Positions 35,001-45,984 of a DNA stretch of 64,000 bases are shown here, piece by piece. Both the position numbers and the translations under genes were made by a program. The notes below the pieces were generated by a model. The model ran no database searches. It was not told where the DNA came from and worked only from the letters and a program-made list of their open reading frames with translations. Numbering within the stretch: the first letter of the stretch is position 1; each line of letters opens with the position of its first letter. The stretch spans positions 6,820,001-6,884,000 of the forward strand of contig NC_080067.1 of the NCBI RefSeq assembly GCF_949987535.1, written 5' to 3'. The DNA is from Balaenoptera acutorostrata. Lineage: Eukaryota > Chordata > Mammalia > Artiodactyla > Balaenopteridae.

Positions 35001-35900
35001 CATAGCCTACAACTGGGGCTCACAAACAGTGTGTTCTGAGAGGGTAACAGAAATATGAGTGAGAACTTCCCACCTTTCCCCTCAAGCTCCTACCCTATTT
35101 CCTCTCTGCATAATGCAGGCTTCTTCCAGGGAAGAGCCCATGGGTATGTACTAATTTGCACAGTGGCCTTAGAAGGTACTGTTTTAATTGCTTCAGCTGA
35201 AATCCATTTATTTTATAGCCCAATAAAATTCTCTGTGCAATGGTAAATAAAACCATGTGGTCACAGCCTCAATGCACAGTTCTCTGGGCTGCATTTTCAG
35301 CCTGTGATAAATTAAAGTGGGAAAAGAAAACATTGCACAAACGGATGCAATTAGCTGAAATGGTATATTTTTGGCCTCTGATGATGTCTGCTTACATTCA
35401 ATCCCCACTTGAAAACCAATGCTCATTTGAAAGCAAGCTAGAAAAATCTCTGTAATACAGATGGACCTCATTTGGCTGCATGTTGATGGGCAAAGACACC
35501 TTTAGACATTAAATTGCAGTGTTGACTCCTGCACTAGAGATTTCATTTTGTCATTTTTAATCACAATGAGCAAATGTCATCCTTAATAATAACACTCTGC
35601 TTCTCTATAATGCCTTTCAACGAAGAACCTGAAAGCACTTTTGCAAATATTAATAAACTGAGATTCACAACAACTCCCAGAGGCGTCTGTATTGCAGGCT
35701 GAAAAGAAGCCCAAAGTCATGGAATGACTTTGCTAATCCACACAGGAAACTAACCTCAAGGAGGAGAAAAAAAGACCAGTTCTGGTTTACGTCAGCTTCA
35801 CCTCGTTCATGTTCACCAGGCATTTTCAGCCGCAGCTGGAATCCCAGGGCCCAAAGAATGAATAAGGGAAAATTGGGGCTCTTAATGAGATTTATGCTTA
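32060..35900. other. Low-copy non-coding stretch, locally GC-rich
   Basis: No clear transposon. GC-richer, gene-like texture occurs at about 33010-33300 and 34080-34440, but frames there are short (for example 32976-33218 and 33070-33267) and overlap each other without domain likeness. The 32830-33310 part may be an old unnamed repeat. The block at about 35130-35560 is repeat-free and has the texture of conserved non-coding DNA. Confidence 0.4.
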
Positions 35901-35919
35901 ATTTTTTTCCTCCTTCTAC

Positions 35920-36830
35920 AGTTCCATCTATATGGACATTGACACCCCAATTCATACATCCAATCCAATTGCCCTTCACTTCCCAGACTTGGATATCCAA
36001 ATAGCCATTGATGTCTAATGAGCATCTCAGTCTTCTCTATTCCAAACCAAACTCATGCTGCCCCCTCCAGAAACCCATTCCCACCTCACTCTTCCCATTT
36101 CAGTAATTAGCAATTCCTCTCTTCCTATTTATCAGCACAAAAACCTTAGCATTATCTTTGACTGTTCCTTCTGTCTCCCCCAACTTATCTGCGAATCTAG
36201 TTGGCTCCACTTTTTAAATAAACCCAGATGCCAACCATGGTTCATCACTACTTCCCAGGCCTAGACCACCATCATCTCTAGTCTGGACATGGTAATAGCC
36301 TGCTAACTTACCTCCAAGTTTCCACCCTTGTCTGCTAGCCTCTTTTTGTAGCAGACGAATTGATCTCCTTAAAATGCAAGACAGTTCATGTCCTTTGCTT
36401 AAGAGGCTTCAAAGGCTTCCAATCTCATTAGGAGTAAAATCCCAAGTCCTTATTATGGGCTACGAGGCCTTACACAATCCGGCCCCTAGTACCTCTCTGT
36501 CCTTATCTGCTGCTGCTTCCTCCTCACTCCTTTAGCTCCAGCCCCACTGTCTCTTTGATTCTCCTAGAATAAGCCAAGCATGTGACTGCCTCAGAGCCTT
36601 CCACCTTGCTAATCTTTCTGCCTGGGATGCTCTCCTCCCAGATATCTAAAAGCTTGCTCCTTCCCTTTTTTAAATCTCTGCTTAAACATCACCTTATCAG
36701 AAAGGCCTTCCCCAACCACCTTATATTACAGAGGATCATCCTCCAGAACACCTTGTTGTATCTATTTCCATATCACTGATCAGCACCTGGCACCAACCTC
36801 TAAGTTCTCCTTACAGATGAATGGCCATTG
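35920..36830 (+). mobile_element. L2 LINE, long sense fragment
   Basis: About 0.9 kb of sense L2. Landmarks: AGCATTATCTTTGACTGTTC (36148), TAATAGCCTGCTAACTTACC (36292), GAGTAAAATCCCAAGTCCTT (36432), CTACGAGGCCTTACACAATC (36460), CCTGGGATGCTCTCCTCCCA (36622) and CCTTATCAGAAAGGCCTTCC (36692). The reading frame is long decayed. Confidence 0.85.
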
Positions 36831-36839
36831 TGGCCGCAG

Positions 36840-37530
36840 ACGTATATTCCTCCCATGATTGGAGAAATTCTTTCCTTCTCCTCTGGGGAGAATTAAATGC
36901 AACTAACTTAGAAGTCTGAAAAATAATTCAGTTCCCAAGGACTACATTAAATTTGTCCCTAAAATTTGAAGGCAATATCGTTACAGTATTTCAAAGGATT
37001 TCCTGATATTAGGTCTTAGACAATCCCCCAAAACTTCTTCCAAGATTGAGCCTTCCTGAATTGTGATACGTATAACTGAGATTGAAGCAAATTTTAAAAA
37101 GAGAGACACAATTTTATCTGAATTAATTCCCTATATTTTATTCAATAAGTCATGTCTACTTTTCACTATAGTGAATACTTCTTGTCAGGGGTCTTGATGA
37201 AAGCTTCAAAGTTCTCCCAAAGTGTACCACTAAAGCAAAAAGGATAAATTCACCAATGCATATATGCATCTTCACTTCTTTAACATTGATGATCAAAATA
37301 TTCCATTCTCTCTGTTTTTTCCTTCTGGTATTACAAATATTATCAACTGTTTGGAGATGTTTATTTTGCCAAATTATGGATTATCTTGCAAAGACCTCCT
37401 TGTTCTTATCTTCTGTTTCTTCTCCTGGCCTACAATCTAGATCATGGCAAAAAGAGAGTAAAAATAATAACCAACTAACCAAACAAAAATATGAGGAAAG
37501 GAAGATTAAGCCAGTTGGTTAAGTTCAATC
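36840..37530. other. Low-copy non-coding stretch
   Basis: No coding or repeat signal recognised. Confidence 0.45.
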
Positions 37531-37539
37531 TTAATTTTT

Positions 37540-39755
37540 CTAGTATTTTTTTAAAAGTATAAAGCACCTCCTAATTCATTTTATAAGGCTAACATTACTC
37601 TAACACTAAAAACAGACCAATATATCACAAAGAAAAATAACCACACACCCAAATCCTTCAAAGACAATAACATGTAAAAATCCTTAAAAAATTAGCAAAT
37701 TAAATATTACTATATATAAAAAGCATAATACATCATGACCAAGTGGGAGTCAACATTGAAAAAGTTGTAAGCATAATCCACCCTATCAATGTAATATTTT
37801 TAAAAATTTTTGATCATCTCAATAAATACAGAAAAATAATCATTCAACAAAATTCAACAACTATTCATGATGAAAACTCTCAGTAAAGTAGGATCAGAAA
37901 AGAACTTATTCAACCTGATAAAAGGCCTTACTTAAAATCTACAACTAACTTCATACTTAATGTGAAAGACTGAATTATTTCCCTAATAAGATCAGGAATA
38001 AGTCAAAGATGTCTAATCTCACTTCTAGTTAATCTCACACTGAGGTCTTCTTCAGGACAATAAGGCATGAAAAAGACACAAAAAACATTTAGATGGAAAG
38101 GAAGAATTAAAAGTATCTATTTGCAGACAACATGATTGTTTAGGTAGAAAATCTCAAAGAATCTACAAGAAAAGCTATTAGAACTAACAAGTAAGTTTAG
38201 TAGGTTACAAGTTTGATACAAATACAATAAATGCAAACAAAAAGGTTTAATGTATGGCAATATACTATCAATGAACAACTGGAAATTAAAACTTAAAAAT
38301 TGGAACCATTTATCATACCATCAAAAAAGAAGTGTTTAAGGATAAATCAAACTAATATGTGCAAACTTTATATACTGGAAATTATAAAATATTTCTGAGG
38401 GAAATCAAAGAAATCCTAAATAAATGGAGTGATATACTGGTTACAAATCTGAGCAGCTAATGCTGTTAAGCTATCAGGACCCTAATTGACCTATAGATTC
38501 AATGCAATCCCAATATATGGTGCATCCTCAAATTAAGACCTTCTGTTCTAAGATACTGTTAAGGAAGAGAAAAAACAGTCTAGGGCTTCCCTGGTGGCAC
38601 AGTGGTTAAGAATCCACCTGCCAATGCAGGGGACATGCTTTCAAGCCTTGGTCCAGGAAGATCCCACATGCCACAGAGCAACTAAGCCTGTGTGCCACAA
38701 CTACTGAGCCTGCACTCTAGAGCCCACGAGCCACAACTACTGAAGCCCACGCGCCTAGAGCCTGTGCTCTGCAACAAGAAAAGTCACAGCAATGAGAAGC
38801 CCGCGCACCACAACAAAGAATAGCCCCCACTCGCCACAACTAGAGAAAGCCCGCATGCAGCAACGAAGACCCAGTGCAGCCAAAAATAAATAAATAAATT
38901 TATTTTAAAAAAAAGAAAAAGAAAAAACAGTCCATAAACTGGGAAAAAAATATTTTCAACAAATATATCTGATAAAGTACTTGTATCCAGAATATGTAAA
39001 GAACTCTCACAACTCAAAAATAATGAATAAATAAAATAAATCACATTTATTATTTTAAGATTTGACAAACTTTTTACCAAAGAAGAAAAAACTACATGAA
39101 AAGATGTTCCACATTATAACAGGATTGCAAATTGAAACCACAAGGAAACCTCTACAGACCTAGGAAAATGGCTAAAAATCAAAACAAAACAAAAACCTGA
39201 CACAAGTACTGATGAGAAAGTGGGACTTTCATTCATTGCTTGTGGGAAAGCAAAAAGGTACCATCACTTTAGAAAACTGACTTTTTTATAGAGTTTAACC
39301 CACTCTGTAATAAACTGATAATCCAGCTGGGCATTCAACTAATAAATGGATAAACAGTTTCACAGCTATACAATGGAATAAAACTGCAATAAAGAAAGAA
39401 CTACTGATATAGGTAATGATTTAACCAAATCACAAAAGGATTTTGCTAAATGAAAGAATTCAGACACAAGGACAACATAATGTATAATTCCATTTACATA
39501 AGATTTTACAAAAGACCAAATTCTAGAGACAGAAATCAGATCAGTAGTTTCCAGGGGCTGGGATTGGAGATGGGGGCTGACTGTAACAAGGTAAAGAAAA
39601 CTTTAAGGGCAAATGGGAATATTTGAAACCTTGATTGTGGTGAGTGCTACACAACTGTGTAACCTGTGCATGTTTGTTAAAACTCATCTGATCTACACAT
39701 GAAAAGATATGAATTTTACTCTTTGTTAATGTGCATCATTAAACCTGATGTAAGA
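37540..39755 (+). mobile_element. Old L1 LINE (ORF2 and 3'UTR remnant)
   Basis: Diverged sense L1. Recognisable ORF2 text includes ATCATGACCAAGTGGGAGTC (37733), TGCAGACAACATGATTGTTT at the former RT catalytic motif (38123), and ACAACTCAAAAATAATGAAT (39009). It ends with a 3'UTR near ATCATTAAACCTGATGTAAG (39736). A CHR SINE interrupts it at 38581-38919. Many stops; no usable frame remains. Confidence 0.7.
38581..38919 (+). mobile_element. CHR-type tRNA-derived SINE
   Basis: Starts GGGCTTCCCTGGTGGCACAG (38584) with the tRNA-like A-box region, then GACATGCTTTCAAGCC in the B-box position, a long tRNA-unrelated body (GCCCACGAGCCACAAC, GAGAAGCCCGCGCACC, AGCAACGAAGACCCAG), and an (AAAT)n-rich tail. 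The direct repeat AGAAAAAACAGTC at 38568-38580 and 38920-38932 is its target duplication. The B-box is damaged, so Pol III activity is unlikely. Confidence 0.94.
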
Positions 39756-39769
39756 AGGCAGTAATTGCA

Positions 39770-40200
39770 AGTGGATAGTGGAAAGTCTTCCTGTCCTTTC
39801 TCCTGTTGTCCTTTAAGAAGGTAGAGCTGGAGAGACTGTAGGCTGGAAGGCAGTGAGCTCATTGGAAACTCAGCTCCTTTCAGATCTTAGGACCTGGAGT
39901 CTGATCCAACTCACTTTAATGGGATATGGATGGTACACAGTAGGAGGTGTGTATGGTACAGCTTTCCCCCTTTGCTGTAACACAAACTAAAGGGATGTGA
40001 TTCCTCCTATAAAATACTGAAACTCAGTTTGGTGTCTTGGTTTAGGCTGCCACACTTTTTTGGAAAGTGTTGAGATTTGGGCTGGTTTTCCATATTTCAA
40101 ATTATAAGAATTATGAGGTGGGGGGGTGGAGTACAACAGAGGCTAATTGAAGGATTTGACCAAAATAAGGGTTGGAGATTGAGGCAAAATATAGTCACTC
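39770..40200. other. Low-copy non-coding stretch
   Basis: Nothing recognised; a G run at 40121-40127. Confidence 0.4.
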
Positions 40201-40204
40201 ACTT

Positions 40205-40410
40205 TAACGAGATAATTTGCTACCTGAGTGAACTTTTATTTCCTTAACATTGCTTTTCTGAAACTCGGTTTCCTTTGGCAAAACTGTAAAGAAAATATTA
40301 TATAAGCACATCTAGTCAGTGGTTGTTGTGAGGAATCAAATAACAAAATACAAGAAATGTACTTGGTTTAGTATCTAGCATCTGGTGAGTATTCAACATA
40401 TTTTAGCCTG
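40205..40410 (+). mobile_element. MIR SINE, diverged
   Basis: Sense MIR-like text: AACTCGGTTTCCTTTGGCAA (40262) and GGTTGTTGTGAGGAATCAAA (40321), then TAGTATCTAGCATCTGGTGA. Confidence 0.6.
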
Positions 40411-40419
40411 AAGGAAAAA

Positions 40420-41425
40420 GGAGGAACCACTTCTATAAAAATGTGAGTGGAAGCTATTGCCAATCATCTTCAATTGACATGCAGGCTTGGGACAAAAATC
40501 TAAAAAGTTGATATCCCAGCTGGGCCTGCAAAAAGTTAGTTATCAGGTGCCGTTTACAAATTTAAACTCTAGCTATCATGTAATGTAAATGAAAGACAAA
40601 TGAAGATTTTTCATTAATTGGTAATTTGAAAATGCTGGATTTGAGGACTGTTCAAAATTCATGACATGCATTAAAAAAAAAAGTAAATAAAAACCTAACG
40701 ACCTTGCAAACAGGCACAGTGTAAGCTTCAAATACAGTTCCCAACTAGAGAAAATTAATGTTTCTTAGCACGACGAAGGGTTTGGATTTAATTCCTAGTG
40801 CTCTTCCTATAATCCCCTTATTCTACTTCTTCATGAAAGAGCTAATCAGAGAAAATTCTCCAAAGTAATTGGTGAATATACAATTCTGAACAAGATTTTT
40901 TTTAAGGCTGCATCACTCAGAAACAAGTTTCCATGACTGGAACCAAAATCCATTATAGCAGAATTCAGGCTCCAGAATTTTTTCTTCAATTTGGAAGAAA
41001 TTTGGAAGAGATTAGTTAAGGGTAGAAGCAGGCAGGAAAGGGAAGGAATTTACAGTTTTGAGAGTCCAATCTGTAAGCCCCTGCAGGATAGTCTCATATG
41101 CCTTATGTCCTTTTAATTCTCAGAACAATCATTGAGGTAATTCCTATTTTCTTCATTTTGCAGATGTGGAAAATAAGGAGAGGTTTAATTTGATCTATAG
41201 GCAACTAAAAAAATAAACTTTAGGGGTTTAAAGTAAGGTTAAAATATATGCCTTCAAGCTGAGAACAGTCCTCCAAGAAAGAAGGCTTCCCTTGAGTCTG
41301 GTTTCTTAGTCCATTTTACTGGTAAAATGCCATACCAACTGATGGCAACAAAACTCACATCTTTAGACTGTCTTACTGTTCACAAAAATTTCAGAAATTC
41401 TCTTCAAAAAGATTTTCACATAATC
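40420..41425. other. Low-copy non-coding stretch
   Basis: AT-rich, no element recognised apart from a weak antisense MIR-like hint at about 41085-41190 (TTGCAGATGTGGAAAATAAG). Confidence 0.4.
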
Positions 41426-41429
41426 TTAT

Positions 41430-41560
41430 TTATCCTCAAGCCACCTATTAGATCCAAGTGAGTCCCATTTCACAGATGCAGAAACTGAGAGTCAAGGAGA
41501 TTAAGTAACTTATTCTGTGTCTCAAAAGAAGAAGCCAGCAGAGCCAGGGCTCAGACTTTT
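41430..41560 (-). mobile_element. MIR SINE, antisense
   Basis: Antisense MIR core: CCCATTTCACAGATGCAGAA (41464), CTGAGAGTCAAGGAGATTAA (41485) and AGCAGAGCCAGGGCTCAGA (41536). Confidence 0.75.
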
Positions 41561-41569
41561 ATTTTCAAA

Positions 41570-42940
41570 TTCCAACTCTCACATTCTTTCTCCCAGAGCT
41601 TCGCATACCATTTCCACCGAGGGACCCTACAACACAGAATAGTCTGTCCATTGGTCAAAACCATCTATTTTATTTCCTTGGAGTTTCAACATTATTTTTC
41701 GTTTCCATTCATTTCACATGCTCTTCCAAATGAAGACTATTGGTTTCCAACATGAAAGTATTTTAAATTTCTTCTAAATTGTTTTTAAACTTTCTAATTA
41801 CAAGTTAGAGTAAAATTGGTACTCTCAGAAAATTCCTGCTATCTGACCTGAAGCTTCATTTGCCTCTGGCATCATTGTGTACTTTCTGTTTGTCCCATAT
41901 TCCAATTTGAGAATCATAGATCTATACCCCATAGTCTAAAATAATATGGTCACTGGGGCAGAATTAAATTTACTGAGGCCCCAACAATCACTATGTAGCT
42001 ATTTATATTTGTTATATCATTAATATTTACAGTAGCACTATTAGTGGGCATTTTATTGCCACTAAATGGAAGGTTACAGAAAACCAGAGAAGTCAGGTTA
42101 CTTATTCAGGTTTACACAAGACTGAACCAGGACTTCAGCCGACCCTGAATCTTGGGTTTGTCTCAGAAGTTCCCGTCTGTCTCATGATGCTCCAAGGTAA
42201 GTTTTATTTTTGCACCAGATGCTTTTGATTTTATGGCTATAAAGAAAATAAACTGTACTATACTTAGAGGAGAAAATAGATTATGAACGGAAGCAAGGGA
42301 CATTTTTTCTTCTTTCATTATTACTTTCAAGTTTAGTATAACTAGAATACCCCACAATCCCACATTCAGAGTTTGGTGATGGATGATGTTCAGGACCAAC
42401 TTTCCTACAATGGCCCAAGGGCATCATTTGCTTCTAACACTTTCATTTTTCACTGGCTTAAAACATGCATACAAATGATTTTCCACTTTTGGTCCTGGAT
42501 GCTAAATTTTTAGAAGTGGTTGTAAGGAATAGTTGGTTCAAAGATATGGCAGAAATATTTCTGAACACTGAGAAACATGAAAGACGTTGTAAAACTAAGT
42601 TAAATTCTTGGGTATTTAAGAGCATGAAATGTATCTAAAACATTATATTTTTCAAAATTGCAGGTTAAATTAGAAGTCTATGATGTCAAAATGATACGGT
42701 ATTTTAAACATCATTCTTCTTCCCCCTTATTCAGTATATATTCTTACAACCCAGCTAAAGTCCTTGAATGACACTAAGCATGTTTTCAAAAATTTTAAAT
42801 CTTTTCTCTATCTCTGCTTTCTGAGAAAAACACCTCCCATGGTGTTTGGTGAGGTTGATATTTTCCTACATTTTAATTGTAAATTTTTGATAGCCTGTAG
42901 GTGTGAGGTATTAAATGAAACGACATTCACAAACATTTAG
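41570..42940. other. Low-copy non-coding stretch
   Basis: No coding domain recognised. Antisense MIR-like text is faint at about 42000-42130 (GGAAGGTTACAGAAAACCAG). Confidence 0.4.
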
Positions 42941-42944
42941 TATC

Positions 42945-43105
42945 TCATGTGTGCTAGTTCCTGATCATACATTTTCTTATCTTATCCTCATAATAATCAC
43001 GAGATAAGCATTAATAGCCATGTCTTATGGGTGTGCAAACTGAAGTTCAGAGAGGTCAAGTGTTGCTTCCCAGGTCACAGAGCTGGTATGTCTGACTCTA
43101 AAGGA
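42945..43105 (-). mobile_element. MIR SINE, antisense
   Basis: Antisense MIR text: TGTGTGCTAGTTCCTGATCA (42949), AACTGAAGTTCAGAGAGGTC (43039), CCCAGGTCACAGAGCTGGTA (43069). Confidence 0.75.
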
Positions 43106-43130
43106 CCTTCTTTTTCCAATTTACCAAGGA

Positions 43131-43436
43131 TCTGCCAATTCTGGTCCACTTCCTGTTTTTGTAAATAAAGTTTTATTGGAAAACCGTCAATCTCATTTAT
43201 TTACATGTTGTCAAGGGCAGAACTGAGAAGATACAAAAGGTCCAGATAGTAACTATTTTTGTCTTTGCAAGCCATATGGTCTCTGTGGCAACTCAACTCT
43301 ACTACTGTAATATGAAAGAGCCATAAATAATTCCTAAATGAAAAAGTGTGACTGTGCTCCAATAAAACTTTATTCATAAAATAAGGTGGTGGGCAGGCCA
43401 GTTTTGGTTTGCAGGCTGTAGTTTGTCAGCCCCTCT
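43131..43436. mobile_element. Non-autonomous DNA transposon with long inverted arms
   Basis: Two near-complementary arms, about 43144-43180 and 43359-43400, surround a central part. The first holds GTAAATAAAGTTTTATTGGA (43161) and the second TCCAATAAAACTTTATTCAT (43358), so the element can fold into a long hairpin. Central text such as GGTCCAGATAGTAACTATTT and TTGCAAGCCATATGGTCTCT is familiar from hAT-type MER repeats. The exact family name is uncertain. Confidence 0.8.
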
Positions 43437-43439
43437 CTG

Positions 43440-44395
43440 GTATAGCAGTGTGTCCCCTAAAGCAGATTTTTGATAAGTTCATTAAAACTATAGAAAGTCT
43501 GAGACCTGCCTTTTTAATTATTATTTTTTTAAATCAGTGGTTGAAAAGTTCATGTGTTTAAAGTTCACTTTACTTATAATTATTTGAGCATAAAGCTTAT
43601 TGTTGCTTTTTTTTTATTGCCCTCTATTAGAAGATGGCTAGAAAAACAAGTATCCAGTATTTGAATGACCTTAATCTACAAGGAGTTCTATCAAAATAGG
43701 TACGGTATAGAGTTTATATCTGTATTGATCATTTTGATGCCCTCTCTATGACAGGTCTGGCTGAATATAAAGATAAGGCTTCGGCCTTCAGAAAGGTCAT
43801 AATCTGAAAGGCAAAGAAAAATTCCCTGCAACAGATCACATAGGCATAGCATGGAGCAGAGGAAAGCCTGAGATCTTTCTGCTAAATCTCTCAGCCCAGG
43901 TATAATCCCAAAGCTCTGTGAATTGGCTTCTAAAATGTGTTCTCTACCTGCTTATCTCATCCAGCAGTACAGTCTTGATTGACAACACATCTCCCAAACC
44001 CAGGTGCCCAGCCAAAGGAAAGAAGTACATCTGGCAGCAGAACACGTGTTAGATGTCAGTCATTGGAGCAAGAATTCCAGCCACAGGGGGAGGCTGGCAT
44101 TTTGCAGGAGAAATATTAAAGAGGCATGATCCTAGGTTCACAATGGTCTACAAAAGCTGTCAGTGCTTGAGGACCAAAAAAATAGTTACTATTGTTGCCC
44201 TGTGACATTGTAAGAATGAGGGTGCACAAAAGTGGCTTTCATCAGATTTGAGCTATAGTAGAATGATAGAGAGATGCTTTGTTCCCAAAGCACTTACATT
44301 TCTTACCTAAAACCTAAAGAACTATTTAGCAAGAACCTCGGCAATCTTACTCGAGTCAGACATAAAAATAAAACATAATCTTTTGACGTAACAAA
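43440..44395. other. Low-copy non-coding stretch
   Basis: No repeat or coding signal recognised. Confidence 0.4.
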
Positions 44396-44399
44396 TCAT

Positions 44400-44600
44400 A
44401 TGTAGCACTTAGCATGTTCCAGGCACTGTTCTAAATGTTCACAAACATCAACTTGCTTAACTTCTTAAAAATCTTATGAGGTAGGTCCAATTACTGTCCT
44501 TATTTTTTCAAAAGTGGAAATGGAGGCAGAGAGAGGCCCTTAACTTTTCCCGTCACGCAGTTGTAGGGCTCAGTGTGTGCTCTTAACCACTGATGAGACT
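44400..44600 (-). mobile_element. MIR SINE, antisense
   Basis: Antisense MIR landmarks: AGCATGTTCCAGGCACTGTT (44411), ATCTTATGAGGTAGGTCCAA (44471) and GGAAATGGAGGCAGAGAGAG (44515). Confidence 0.8.
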
Positions 44601-44629
44601 CCGTCACGCCTTTACATGGAGCAAACTGG

Positions 44630-44775
44630 GGCATGGTAGTTTATTTCTCTGAACTTCTGTTTTCTCATAAACAGAGGGGGGGATAAAGATCCTTACCTAC
44701 CCAAATGGTATGGAGATTAACGGAGATAAAATGTAAAGTATCCAACCGGGTGTTTAACAGATAATAAGGACAAGA
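44630..44775 (+). mobile_element. MIR SINE, sense
   Basis: Sense MIR text: AACTTCTGTTTTCTCATAAA (44653), AAGATCCTTACCTACCCAAA (44686) and GGTATGGAGATTAACGGAGA (44707). Confidence 0.65.
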
Positions 44776-44789
44776 TTTCACATCTTATG

Positions 44790-45425
44790 AGCTCTTGCCT
44801 CATATGACAAGTATTGTGATAAAAAGTTTGCACATTCAGCTATAAAAAAGAATGAAATAATGCCATTTGCAGCAACATGAATGGACCTAGAGATTATCAT
44901 ACTGAGTGAAGTAAGACAGAGACAGACAAATATCATATGATATCACTTATATGTGGAATCTAAAAAATGATACAAATGTACTTACATACAAAACAGAAAC
45001 AGACTCACAGACATAAGAAAGAAATTTATGGTTACCAACGGGGAAACGTGGGAGGAGGGATAAATTAGGAGTTTGGGATTAACAGACACATGCTACTATA
45101 TATAAAATAGATAAGCAACAAGGACCTACTGTATAGCACAGGGAACTATACTCAATATTTTGTAATAACATATAAGGGAAAATAATCTGAAAAAGAATAT
45201 ATATATGCATAACTGAATCCCTTTGCTGTACACCTGAAACTATATATTGTAAATCAACTACACTTCAATAAAAAAAAAATTTGCACACGTTATCTCATTA
45301 ATCCCTGGAAAACCTCATGACATAGGTGTTAATATTATCCATATTTAACACATGAATAAATTAAAGATAGGGATGCTTAAATGCTGTGCTTAAAATCATC
45401 CTCTAGGAAGGAGCAAAGGCAGGCC
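44790..45425 (-). mobile_element. MIR SINE, antisense, split by an L1 stub
   Basis: The left part (about 44790-44834) and right part (45280-45425) form one antisense MIR. Text such as TATCTCATTAATCCCTGGAA (45291) and CCTCATGACATAGGTGTTAA (45313) resumes after the L1. Confidence 0.65.
44835..45279 (+). mobile_element. L1 3' stub inside a MIR
   Basis: Starts in the last codons of ORF2 (CAACATGAATGGACCTAGAG, 44873) and runs through the 3'UTR (CTGTATAGCACAGGGAACTA, 45129) to CAACTACACTTCAATAAAAA (45255). The short direct repeat TTTGCACA at 44827-44834 and 45280-45287 fits a target duplication. Confidence 0.88.
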
Positions 45426-45429
45426 TCTG

Positions 45430-45982
45430 ATTCCAGGAGCTAGGATGTGCTCATTAAAATTTTATTCTCTTCCTCTTATAAGATAAAACCTTGCTGGCAA
45501 AGGACTAGGAAGGATTTAGATATTTGAAATGGATGGGGGATCTTTCTGGCTCTCAAGCAAAGCCCTTGATCCTGGGACTGGAGTGTAACCATCTCTTCTT
45601 AAACCTAGAACTTACCTTTAGAAATCCCTGCTGAGGTGCTATTGGAGGTACAATAGAGAGTTGCCCCATAGACACACATTTAGAGTAATTATATGATAAA
45701 ACAATTCAAGGGCACCTGGACTCTCACAGGTATCCTTTCTAGGTAAGTTGTACCACCATCAAATATTCAGAGCTGGTAATACAGATGTGAAAAGTCTTAA
45801 TGAATTGTCAAGTCAAAGCTAAAAACAAAGGAAAAAAGTAACTGAAAGCTTTAGACCTTATCTTAAGGGAGGAGGAATTTCAATGCCAGAATATTAGAAC
45901 ATCTCCCTCAAATTACATTTGACCTAAGATTACAACAGATACTGTCCTAGGCCACCAACAAGGTGGCAAATTAAAGTCATAC
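45430..45982. other. Low-copy non-coding stretch
   Basis: No repeat or coding signal recognised. Confidence 0.4.
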
Positions 45983-45984
45983 TA

